From assembly GCA_018401745.1 (NCBI GenBank), contig JAGYJY010000018.1:20492-84491 (forward strand): 64,000 nucleotides of DNA. The letters run 5' to 3'. Source of the DNA: Pirellulales bacterium (GTDB taxonomy: Bacteria > Planctomycetota > Planctomycetia > Pirellulales > UBA1268). Shown piece by piece: positions 48,302 through 56,912 of this stretch. A program made the translations under genes and the position numbers. Each line of letters opens with the position of its first letter. Position 1 is the first letter of the stretch. Under the pieces are notes generated by a model that was not told where the DNA came from, did no database searches, and was given only the letters and a program-made list of their open reading frames with translations.

Positions 48302-49900
48302 TCAGGGGCCGCCTGCAGCTCCATCTTCGAGCGTTTCCATGACTTTGTCGAGCGAGAAGCTGGCCGCCTTCATTCGCGGCGGGTAGTCCTTAAAGGTGGC
48401 AAGAAACTGCCCGACATACGCCTGGGCGGGCACGAGCATGAAGGCGCGGTCGATCAGCCAGTCGTAGTAGGTGTTGGACGTGATCGTGGCCCGCTCGTAG
48501 GGGTCGCGGCGGAGGTTGAAGACAAGCGGGATCCGCAGCGGCGTGAAAGGCTCCATCCACACGCGAAGCGTGCCCTGCGTCTTCTGCTCCATGAAGATGA
48601 ACTTCCAGTCGGCATACCGCAGCGCGGTCAGGTCGCCATCGTCGGAGAAGTAGAAGACTTCTTTCCGAGGGCTGGGCGTGGCTTGGGGGTCTTGAAGGTG
48701 CTCTCGCAGGTCGTAGCCATCGAGGTGCACCTTGTACTCGCGGCCGAGGGTAGGGGAGGTGTAGCCGTCGAGCAGGTCCTGCTTGATGTCAGCCTTGCCC
48801 GCAGCCGCCACAAATGTCGGCAGCCAGTCCATGTGATGGACGATCTCGTTAGAGACGCTGCCCGGCTTGACCACGCCAGGCCAGCGGACCACGCAGGGCA
48901 CCCGCCAGCCGCCCTCCCAGTTTGTGTTCTTCTCACCACGAAATGGCGTCGATGCGGCATCCGGCCAGGTGTTGGAGTGCGGGCCGTTGTCGGTCGAGTA
49001 GTGCACGATCGTGTTGTCGGCGAGGCCGAGCTCGTCGAGCAGTTCCAAAAACTTGCCGATGTGCATGTCGTGCTCGATCATGCCAACGGTGTAGTCATCG
49101 GCCTGCGGATACTTCTTTTTGATCTCCTCCGTTCGCTCGTCGCTGACATGCGTGCGGAAGTGCATCCGTGTTCCGTTCCACCAGACAAACCAGGGCTTTC
49201 CCTCCGCATGCTGGCGACGAATGAAGTCGATGGCACGGTCGCTTGAGTCGTCATCAATCGACTCCATCCGCTTCCGGGTCAGCGGGCCGGTATCAACAAT
49301 CTCACCGTTTGCAAACGACTTGATCACACCACGCGGGCCGAATCGCTTGAGGAAGGGTGTGCCATCAGGGAGCACCAGGTCGCGGGGATAGTCTTCGTTT
49401 TCGGGCTCCTCTTCAGCATTCAGGTGGTAGAGGTTGCCGTAGAACTCGTCGAAGCCGTGGTTCGTTGGCAGGTGCTCATCACGGTCGCCGAAGTGGTTCT
49501 TGCCGAACTGCCCCGTGGCGTAGCCCTGATCTTTGAGCAAGCCGGCGATGGTCGGGTCGAGCGTGCTGATGCCCTCTTTCGCTCCGGGGAGTCCGACCTT
49601 CGAGAGCCCCGTGCGAAAGACGCTCTGCCCGAGCAGAAATGACGACCGGCCCGCCGTGCAGCTCTGCTCTCCGTAGTAGTCGGTGAACATCATGCCTTCG
49701 CGAGCGATCCGGTCGATGTTGGGCGTTTGGTAGCCCATCATGCCTCGCGTGTAAGTGCTGAGGTTCGACTGACCAATGTCGTCGCCCCAGATGACGAGAA
49801 TGTTGGGCTTCCTCGGCTTGGCCGCAGCGGCATGGGCAGACATCAGGCCGACCAGAGCCAAGGCGACGAGCAGGGTGACCGGAAGTTTTCGCAGGGTCAT
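48302..49900 (-). CDS. Exported arylsulfatase with CxAxR motif
   Basis: A 532-residue secreted sulfatase, intact. A signal peptide (LPVTLLVALALVGLMSAHA) is followed by KPNILVIWGDDIGQSNLST. The active-site motif reads SCTAGRSSF, with Cys at about residue 81 and Ala in place of the usual Pro of CxPxR. TGQFGKNHFGDRDEHLPTN takes the place of the common GKWH. VHYSTDNGPHSNTWPDAAS and RGEKNTNWEGGWRVPCVVR complete the site. The latter are typical of a broad arylsulfatase family seen near porin genes. It is convergent with the OprB-like gene. Whether the Ala variant is matured to formylglycine depends on the host enzyme, not seen in the window. Confidence 0.93.
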   Translation of the reverse strand: MTLRKLPVTLLVALALVGLMSAHAAAAKPRKPNILVIWGDDIGQSNLSTYTRGMMGYQTPNIDRIAREGMMFTDYYGEQSCTAGRSSFLLGQSVFRTGLSKVGLPGAKEGISTLDPTIAGLLKDQGYATGQFGKNHFGDRDEHLPTNHGFDEFYGNLYHLNAEEEPENEDYPRDLVLPDGTPFLKRFGPRGVIKSFANGEIVDTGPLTRKRMESIDDDSSDRAIDFIRRQHAEGKPWFVWWNGTRMHFRTHVSDERTEEIKKKYPQADDYTVGMIEHDMHIGKFLELLDELGLADNTIVHYSTDNGPHSNTWPDAASTPFRGEKNTNWEGGWRVPCVVRWPGVVKPGSVSNEIVHHMDWLPTFVAAAGKADIKQDLLDGYTSPTLGREYKVHLDGYDLREHLQDPQATPSPRKEVFYFSDDGDLTALRYADWKFIFMEQKTQGTLRVWMEPFTPLRIPLVFNLRRDPYERATITSNTYYDWLIDRAFMLVPAQAYVGQFLATFKDYPPRMKAASFSLDKVMETLEDGAAGGP

Positions 49901-50274
49901 CGGGAGAACTCGCTATCCAGTTGGGGGACGCGTTGTTTCGGGCGGAACGCGTTGTTGCAGACGAGAGGAGAAAAGGACTGGGAAGGCTATCGCCGCCGGG
50001 AGCGCGAAGCAAGTTGCCGCGGTTCCTTTTGGTTCGCCGTCGCTCTGCCAGGCTGGAGCGGAGACGTCGCGAGTGGAGATGCCTCGCAGGGGGTGCGAGG
50101 TTGACGACGTCCGCGTGGCGGTTCGTGCGATTGGACAGAAGAAGTCGGCCAGGATACGCTCCAGCAACGCTCGATCCTTCGGCTCATTTTGAGGGGCTCC
50201 CATGCCGCATTTCTTCGCCGTTCATCGGTCTTCTGGAGAGCATCAGAGGACGGGACGCCAGAGGCCGGAGCGTC
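49901..50274. other. Divergent intergenic region between the CxAxR sulfatase and the SnoaL-like gene
   Basis: About 370 bases that should hold two promoters. I note a repeated acgcgttgtt (49927 and 49945 area) and a 7-bp-stem hairpin at 50082-50099 without a T run. An ATG at 50202 with a GAGGGG site may be the real start of the next gene if one frame change is allowed. Confidence 0.4.
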
Positions 50275-51240
50275 GTGCCTCATCTTGGGCGGATCGCCTT
50301 GGCCATCGTGGCGGCTGCCAGTTTCCAAACGGCGACGCTCGCCTGGGAAACGCCGCCGGAAGCCGCAGCGGCCGATGGTGCTGCGATCCGGGCGGCGGCG
50401 GCTGCCTACCGCGAGGCACTTGCCAGAGCCGATGAAGCAGCCATTCAAGCTGCTTGGACCGCCGAGGGTGACATTGTCGACAGCTGGGGAAACCGCCTGT
50501 TGGCCCAAGACCCGAAGGCCCTCACGGCCGGGGTGGCGAGTGGTCCCCGCCCCGAGTTTCGCTTTGGGGAATCGCGGGTGCGTTTCATTACGCCCGACGT
50601 CGCGATCGAAGACGGCTCTGTCGACGCCATCCTCCCAGGCATGCAGAATCCCATCGAAGGCTGGTTTTCGGCTGTCTGGGTTCGTCAGGAGGCGACGTGG
50701 AAGCTGGCCAGCGTGCGAGAGGCTGAGCAGCCGTTGCCTGCAGGCGAGGACATGCTCGCTGACCTCGACTGGATGGTCGGCGATTGGAAACTTGAGGTTG
50801 AGGCCGCCGAAAGCGATGCCTCGGCAGACAAGAAAGCCGCTTCCGCGATGGAGATGCGGGTTCGCTGGGATGCCGGCCGCATGTTTCTTATTCGCGAGGC
50901 TCGGGTGCCTCTCGTTGATGGCGAAGGGGCCGATGGCGAGGGTTTCTTAGAGATCCACCAGCAGATCGGCTGGGATCCCGACGTTCGTCGGATTCGCTCT
51001 TGGAGTTTCTCGTCGGACGGGAGCCGAAGTGAGGCGACCTGGTTTCGCGATGGCGGCTCATGGGTCGCCATGCGGACGGCCGTCTTGCCGACCGGCCGCC
51101 GCGAGACCGCCGTCAGCATCTACACCTACGACGGCGAAGGTCGGTGCGTCTGGCGGGTGCTGCCTGAGGCACTTGAGGGCAACGATGGCCTGCCGACGAA
51201 GGCAACCTGGGTCCGGACGGCACATGGAGATGGAGAATGA
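50275..51240 (+). CDS. Exported SnoaL/DUF4440-like protein
   Basis: A protein of about 321 residues. The leader is HLGRIALAIVAAASFQTATL, and the first domain is NTF2/SnoaL-like: AIRAAAAAYREALARADEAA, then VRFITPDVAIEDGSVDAIL and GWFSAVWVRQEATWKLASVR. The second half (LDWMVGDWKLEVEAAESDA onward) is a lipocalin-like or DUF1579-like barrel. The frame is open from 49921, but only a GTG at 50275 gives a leader-first start. An ATG at 50202 in another frame with a good ribosome-binding site suggests a possible frame break near 50275. It overlaps the next gene by four bases (ATGA), so the two are coupled. Function unknown. Confidence 0.65.
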   Translation: MPHLGRIALAIVAAASFQTATLAWETPPEAAAADGAAIRAAAAAYREALARADEAAIQAAWTAEGDIVDSWGNRLLAQDPKALTAGVASGPRPEFRFGESRVRFITPDVAIEDGSVDAILPGMQNPIEGWFSAVWVRQEATWKLASVREAEQPLPAGEDMLADLDWMVGDWKLEVEAAESDASADKKAASAMEMRVRWDAGRMFLIREARVPLVDGEGADGEGFLEIHQQIGWDPDVRRIRSWSFSSDGSRSEATWFRDGGSWVAMRTAVLPTGRRETAVSIYTYDGEGRCVWRVLPEALEGNDGLPTKATWVRTAHGDGE

Positions 51241-51971
51241 CCACGACCCGCATCGTTTTCACACTGTCCACGGCGGCCTGCTGGCTGACAGCCGCTGCCC
51301 TCGTCATGCCTGTGTCTTGTTTCTCGGCGAGGGCGGCTGAACGAGCCGTGGCCGACGATGCCGCAGGTGAACTGGCCCGCAAGTCTGACCTGCTGCATAG
51401 CTCGAGGTGGCAACAAGCCGTCACAGAGTTTGGTGGCTGGCTGACAACCCAGTCGATCTACTCTCCGGCGGAGGTTCAAGCGATCAAACTGCAGTTCAAC
51501 GAGCGGGTCGCTGCGATGTCGTCGTATGAGCTTGAATACCTGCTCGACTCCATCTCGGCCAAGCTCCAGCTGCTCGACTCCCCGCAATCCCGGGATGCGA
51601 AGGCGTGGCTCGGCGAGTATCTCTCGGCCATGTCCGACGCCAGGCGAGCACAGGCGCTGAGGAATGTGCCCAACATTCTGGACATGAACGCTGCCCAGCT
51701 GTGGCAGGAAATCCAAAGGATCGATTCACTGCGGGCGAGCCTGCAGCAGCGGCAGCAGGGAGTGGAGTCTCGCCAGGCAACGATGGTCGATCGGGCCGCC
51801 GCCGGTCGGCAGGCCACGTCGGCGGCATCGCGGGAGGCAGCAGCCCGACAGCGTGCCGCTCCCTCCCATTCGCCCTACCGCTCGGGTGGCGGGTCTCTGC
51901 CATTCTCCGACGTGCCGCAGCGGCGGACATCGATTGGTATCGGGCCGATGGGTGCGTTCATCATGCTCTAA
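51237..51971 (+). CDS. Exported hypothetical protein
   Basis: A 244-residue protein with a signal peptide (IVFTLSTAACWLTAAALVMP). It is predominantly alpha-helical (YELEYLLDSISAKLQLLDS, AAQLWQEIQRIDSLRASLQ) with a Gln/Ala/Arg-rich coiled segment. The C-terminus is low-complexity and rich in Ser and Gly. It overlaps the upstream SnoaL-like gene by four bases, so they are probably translated together. No family is recognised. It is convergent with the phosphatase gene, 21 bases apart. Confidence 0.7.
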   Translation: MTTTRIVFTLSTAACWLTAAALVMPVSCFSARAAERAVADDAAGELARKSDLLHSSRWQQAVTEFGGWLTTQSIYSPAEVQAIKLQFNERVAAMSSYELEYLLDSISAKLQLLDSPQSRDAKAWLGEYLSAMSDARRAQALRNVPNILDMNAAQLWQEIQRIDSLRASLQQRQQGVESRQATMVDRAAAGRQATSAASREAAARQRAAPSHSPYRSGGGSLPFSDVPQRRTSIGIGPMGAFIML

Positions 51972-51992
51972 GGCCGGTGCCGGAGCATGGCT

Positions 51993-52894
51993 TTAGCGAG
52001 TCCAGACAAACTTCTCGGGCGAGAGTGTCTGTTCGCCGTCCCAGCGGTAGCTGCAGAGGAAGCCTCCCCTGGCCACGCTCCAGTCGACACAGGCGACATT
52101 GGACCGCAGCAGTGAGGGGGCAGGCCCGCTGAGCCAGTAGTGGCCCACAAAGACTGGCTTTTCGTCTGCGGGGTAGGGGGCTGCGGTTGCCAGCACCTCG
52201 TCGGGAAGCGGCGCCTCAGACTCGATCGGCTCGCTGGCCATCGCGTAGCTGCCAAAGGTGTGGCCCTCCGGCGGCTCATACCACTTCGCCCGCGCAAGCG
52301 ACCGTTCGTGGCCGTCTTTGTCGCGGAAGGCTGTGCCGGGCGGCAGGCGGATCTGCTTCCCCTTGAGAATCGCTTCGACCGGCTCGAAGAGGCTGCCTTC
52401 GGGCAGGCAGGCTTCCTGCAGAAAGGCGTCGCTGATCGGCCCGTTGATGGCTGCCATCCGCGCGTCATCCCAGCAGGCATGCACCACCCGCAGGCCGTCG
52501 AGGTCGAGCCAGAGCGGCAGGGTGCGAAACCAGCTGAGCGCAGCCTCCATCGCATCGGCGGAGAGCTGCCGCACGGTTTCGGCATGCTGCCGAGCGTTTT
52601 TCTCGTTGTGGGGCCTCAGGTGGTTGCCGCTGTCGGTCGGGTGGGCCGTGTGAAACGCCAGCGCGTTGAGCTCATGGTTGCCCATCACCGCCAGGGCATG
52701 GCCCGCTTCCACCATGGGGCGAACAATGTCGAGCGTTTCGCTGATCATCGGGCCACGGTCGATGAAGTCACCGAGAAAAATCGCCTGCCGCTCTGGATGG
52801 CGATAGACGCCCCCGCGGCGGGAGTAGCCCAGGTTGTGCAGAAGCCGCTGCAGGGGGCGGCGTGGCCGTGGATATCGCCGATCAGGTCGTACAT
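51993..52894 (-). CDS. PPP-type metallophosphatase, frame broken at 52853-52857
   Basis: A cytoplasmic protein of about 300 residues from the PPP/bis(5'-nucleosyl)-tetraphosphatase-like family. The start at 52894 reads MYDLIGDIHGHAAP, the first metal motif GDxHG. The frame then breaks in a C run (minus strand; G run 52853-52857). One extra C gives LQRLLHNLGYSRRGGVYRH and the second motif FLGDFIDRGP in the frame that continues to the end. GNHELNALAF is the third motif and VFVGHYWLSG the fourth. It could cleave Ap4A or phosphoproteins. Its upstream neighbour is another metallophosphoesterase of a different type. Confidence 0.83.
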
Positions 52895-53008
52895 GCGGGA
52901 TGGATTTCGGGGAGGGCAGATAATCTCCCCATCATCGTCATCACTGCGGCTTTTGGGAACGCGGCCACCGCACGCCCGCTCTGTGGGCCAGCTGTGGTCT
53001 GTTCTGGC

Positions 53009-54934
53009 TTACGGCTTCTTCAGCACCGCATGGTCGAAGAGCTGGCCTGCGTCGTCGAAGGCTTTGATGTCGAGCGTGTCGCCGAAGCAGGTGACGTAGG
53101 AGAAGTGGTGGCCGCGGCGGACGCGGTGCTGGAAGGCCGGCCGGTAGGGACCGAAGGTTTCCAGGTGGCCGCCGGCGCCGCCGGTGATCATGTAGAGCGT
53201 GCCATCCTCGGTGACCGGCTTGCCGCCCCGCAGCAGCCAGCTTCGCTCGTAGGAATGGATGTGGCCGTTCCAGACGATGTCGACCGCATGCTTGTCGTAG
53301 AGGGCCACAAGCTGCTTGGCGTTGGTGTCGCCGAAGGTCATCTGCGAGAGCGGCCTCTTCCAATCGTTGCCGTAGTCGTCGTCGGAAGAGAAGGGCGGGT
53401 GGTGGTGCATGCAGATCTTCCAGCGGGCATCGGAGGCGGCCAGCTGCTCATCGAGCCAGGCATACTGCTCGCTACCAGGGGCCACCGACTTGTTGCTGTC
53501 GATCATGAAAAACTGAATGTTGCCGCGGCGGAAGGTGTAGTAATACTCCGGCTCCGGCAGGTGCATGTAGTTGTAGTAGTGGGTGGCGTTTTGCTCGTGG
53601 TTGCCGAGCACGGGATAGACCACCACGCGGCTGGCCAGCGGATCCATATTGGGGAAGTAGTGCTCGGTCCAGTGCTTTTTGTTGGTGCCTGTGGTCACGA
53701 GATCGCCACCAAGCAGGGCAAACTGCGGGCGAAACTCCCACATCGCTTCGGCGACCCGCTTGACCACCTCCGGCTGAGCCTGGCTATCGCAGATCACGGT
53801 GAAGGCGACGGGATCCTCAGGGCCGGCAGCGGTCTGGAACGTGCGGACATCCGTCGGCAAGGAGTCGGCGGCCGAGACGTCGTCGCCCTGGCTCTCCGCT
53901 GGAGAGAGCGTGTTGTAGTAATAGAGCATGTCCGGGGTGAGGCCGGTGATCGTCACCTCATGGATTGTGCGGGGCTCTGCCTCGCGAACTTCCTGCCCGC
54001 ACGCGGCATCCAGGCCGTAGCGAACAATGCCTCGGCAGGCATGGGCCGTCTCCCACATGATCGTCATCGAGTCGGCCGTGCCCCACTGCAGGTAGGGCTT
54101 GATGATCATCTCGGGCGTTGCGTCGAGCGGAAGCGGCAGAGCGGCCGGGCCGTCGGCAGGCAGCGCGACCAGGTCAGCCCCATGCTCAAACTCATGGGCC
54201 ACCCAGCTCGGCTTGGCACACAGATGGAACAGCTTCACGCTGCCGATGCGGCCCTGATGGACGTTGCACTCATTCACGTCGCGGTAGCCACCGAGCCAGA
54301 TGCCGAGGTCGTCTGGCCAGACGATGTCACCCGACTGCGCGTCTGATCGGGCTGCGGGCTCGCCGTTGACGTAGAGCATGAGGATTTCGCCATCGTAGGT
54401 GGCGGCGACATGGTGCCAGCGGCTTTTCGCGTAGGGCGTTGTGCTCCGCAGATACTCAATGGTGCCGTCGTCGTCGGAGCCGCCTTCGGTGGCCAGGCCG
54501 ACATAAAACCGCTCGTTGTCGTAGCCGAGCACGAGGCCTTTTTCGGCATCGCCATTGTCTTGCAGGGCCGAGAAGATGCCTCCCCAGCTCATCGGATGGT
54601 CGACGGTCACCCAGGCAGAGATGGTGAAGTCGCGGTGTGGGAGCAGTGTTTGAGCTGCTGCACGCTCAGCGGTCACCTGATGACACTCCTCGAGGCCAGC
54701 AAACCGCAGGCCAACGATCGTCTCGTCTTCCGGCAGCGGCCTGCCCCCGAGCATGACGGTGGGGCCAAACTGCGGGCTGAGCGTGGGCCTGCCAGCGTCG
54801 TCTGTGGAAACATGCTGCTTGGCAAAGCTGTAGGAGAGCATTGGATCGGGCGTCGGCTCGTGGGCAGGGGCGTGGCGGCCAAAGCTCAAGGCAATACAGC
54901 ACAGGACCCACGTGGCAAGACGATTCAGACGCAT
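53009..54934 (-). CDS. Exported LamG-purple acid phosphatase-like metallophosphoesterase
   Basis: A 641-residue secreted protein, intact. The leader is MRLNRLATWVLCCIALSFG. Residues of about 95-255 form a laminin-G/concanavalin domain (FTISAWVTVDHPMSWGGIF and RWHHVAATYDGEILMLYVN). A fibronectin-like domain follows (SMTIMWETAHACRGIVRYG). The phosphoesterase core has GGDLVTTG, VLGNHEQN, MHHHPPFSSD and WNGHIHSYERSW, all metal-binding motifs in order, as in purple acid phosphatases. It should hydrolyse phosphate esters outside the cytoplasm. The start at 54934 is chosen over 54979 because it gives the leader directly. Confidence 0.9.
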   Translation of the reverse strand: MRLNRLATWVLCCIALSFGRHAPAHEPTPDPMLSYSFAKQHVSTDDAGRPTLSPQFGPTVMLGGRPLPEDETIVGLRFAGLEECHQVTAERAAAQTLLPHRDFTISAWVTVDHPMSWGGIFSALQDNGDAEKGLVLGYDNERFYVGLATEGGSDDDGTIEYLRSTTPYAKSRWHHVAATYDGEILMLYVNGEPAARSDAQSGDIVWPDDLGIWLGGYRDVNECNVHQGRIGSVKLFHLCAKPSWVAHEFEHGADLVALPADGPAALPLPLDATPEMIIKPYLQWGTADSMTIMWETAHACRGIVRYGLDAACGQEVREAEPRTIHEVTITGLTPDMLYYYNTLSPAESQGDDVSAADSLPTDVRTFQTAAGPEDPVAFTVICDSQAQPEVVKRVAEAMWEFRPQFALLGGDLVTTGTNKKHWTEHYFPNMDPLASRVVVYPVLGNHEQNATHYYNYMHLPEPEYYYTFRRGNIQFFMIDSNKSVAPGSEQYAWLDEQLAASDARWKICMHHHPPFSSDDDYGNDWKRPLSQMTFGDTNAKQLVALYDKHAVDIVWNGHIHSYERSWLLRGGKPVTEDGTLYMITGGAGGHLETFGPYRPAFQHRVRRGHHFSYVTCFGDTLDIKAFDDAGQLFDHAVLKKP

Positions 54935-55269
54935 CGATGTTCTCCGAATAACGGCGACAGCGACAGCTCGTTGGCACACCGGCCGCCGCTCATCGCATCC
55001 TTATACCGGCTTGCCCGACACTCAAATTGTGAGAACTCCGCGAGCAACCGCGGCGGGCCCTCAGGGTTTCAGGGCGTGCAGGATCGACGGTGTCGCCGAA
55101 CTGCTGCTGTGGCGTTCCCAACCGAGCAAAATCATCGCGGAGGTGATCGACGTGGGCCGGACGGCCCTGCCCAGGATGAGGACGGTGACCTGGGAACTGC
55201 CCCTCGCACGATGCTACGCTTCATACGACGGGGCGGGGTTCGGTTTTGGGTTTGAAATGCGAGGGTTCC
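54935..55269. other. Divergent intergenic region before the USP-GspE fusion
   Basis: About 335 bases with no recognised gene, RNA or strong terminator. Short GC-rich inverted repeats are present (for example around 55157-55172), but none is followed by a T run. Both divergent promoters are expected here. Confidence 0.4.
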
Positions 55270-56894
55270 ATGGGCGACGCGGATCGTGAGATTCTTGTGG
55301 CGACCGATTTCAGTGCGTCGAGTGCGGCGGCGGTGGCCCACGCGGCCAGGCTGGCGATGGAGTCGGGAGCTCGGCTGCATCTTTTGCATGTGATTCCGCC
55401 GGCCGATCGATCCTCTGGGCAGCTTGCCGATGAGCGACGGCACAGCCTGGAGCGGCTCGCTGGGGTGATCAGCGCGGATGTCGAGCTTGCGCTGAAGACC
55501 GTCAAAGAAGTCCGCGTCGGGCGGCCTGCCGAAGCGATCGTGGCCTACGCCCGCGAAGTCGGGACCGACCTGCTGGTGGTGGGCACGCATGGCCGCAGCG
55601 GCCTGCGACGTCTCGCCTTGGGCAGTGTGGCGGATCGTGTGCTCCGGGATTCGCCGTGCCCTGTGGTGGTGATCAGGAATGGTGACGATCCGCAGGCTGC
55701 CGCAGATGATGGCCCCGACTTTGTGGAGGATCCGATCAGCCTCGAGTCGCCCGCGCTCGACCTGATCGACCGCGGCCGCCGGCTGGCCGCCACCGATATC
55801 CACATCGATCCGGTCAGTGATGTGAAGTATCTGGTGCGGATGCGGATGGACGGGAGGCTTGTCACCTACTGCGGGCTGGAAACAGCCGTCGCGCAGCACC
55901 TGATCAATCGGCTCAAGACGCTCGCGGGCCTGGATATCGCCACCTCGTTTCGGCCTCTTGAAGGGCGGCTGCAGCTGCCGGCGGCGATCGATGACACGGA
56001 GGTGCGGATCACCACATCGCCTGTGGCTGGAGGGAAGCCGTGTCGCTGCGGCTGCTGATTCGCAGCCGCGTGTTTCTGCCACTGGATGACCTTGGGCTGT
56101 CGGCCGGGCATCTCGAAGCCATTCATGGGATGGTCCGCACGGTGGAAGGCCTGGTGGCGATCAGCGGGCCCACGGGCTCCGGCAAGACGACGCTCGCCTA
56201 TTCGATGCTGGAGTCGCTCGCCTCGGTTGAGCGAAACATGGTCTCGATCGAAGACCCGGTGGAGGTGGCCGTTCCCTTCATGCGGCAGCTCTCGGCTGAT
56301 GAGAAGCACGGGCTTTCCATTGCGGCAGGGCTGAGAGCCATCTTGCGGATGGACCCCGATGTGGTCTATGTCGGCGAGGTACGGGATGCCGAAACCGCCA
56401 AGGTGGCGATGCAGGCGGCCAACAGCGGCCGCTACGTGCTCTCCACGTTGCATGCTCGCTCGGTGGCCTCGACTGTGGCTGGGCTGCTGAGCATGGGGCT
56501 TGCCCCGCACACGCTGGCAGCCAACCTGACGGGCGTGGTCAATGTGCGGCTCGTGCGCAGGCTCTGCACCGCGTGTCGCAGGCCGGAGCCTCCCTCGGAG
56601 GCGTTTCTGCAGCTGTGCGACGAGGCCGGTGTGCCGCGGCCGGCAGAGCTCTTCCGGCCGGAAGGCTGCCCCGCCTGCCGACGCACCGGGTATCGAGGAC
56701 GCATCGGTCTCTATGAGGTCGCCGGGATCACCACCGCGCTTGCTGATGCGATCGTTGAGCGGCTCGATGAGCGAGCCTTTGAAGCGGTGCTGCGAAACGC
56801 CGGAGTCAGGCCTCTGCGGAGCGACGCGGTGGAGAAGATTGCCGCGGGATTGGTCGACGAGCGAGAGGCCTCAGGCGTTCACTGGCTGGCCTGA
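55270..56894 (+). CDS. Universal stress protein domain fused to a GspE/PilB-type secretion ATPase, frame broken at 56032-56034
   Basis: A protein of about 541 residues. Residues 1-145 are a complete universal stress protein: EILVATDFSASSAAAVAHA, LLVVGTHGRSGLRRLALGS (the nucleotide-binding GxxG-S pattern) and DSPCPVVVIRN. From about 150 it becomes a type II secretion/type IV pilus ATPase: ATDIHIDPVSD, then VRITTSPVAGG where the frame is lost. Four G instead of three at 56032-56034 would restore GGEAVSLRLL. Walker A GPTGSGKTT lies near residue 300, followed by SIEDPVEV, the Walker B region ILRMDPDVVYVGEVRDAET, STLHARS, and the tetracysteine CTACRRP plus CPACRRTGYRGR. The normal N-terminal MshEN domain is replaced by the stress domain. 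No other pilus genes are adjacent. Confidence 0.85.
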
Positions 56895-56912
56895 CACACG
56901 CTCGCCTAGGGA

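Noticed and set aside
50082..50099. Hairpin cctcgca and tgcgagg before the SnoaL-like gene
   Set aside because: Short stem, no T run and no regulatory context; likely chance in GC-rich DNA.
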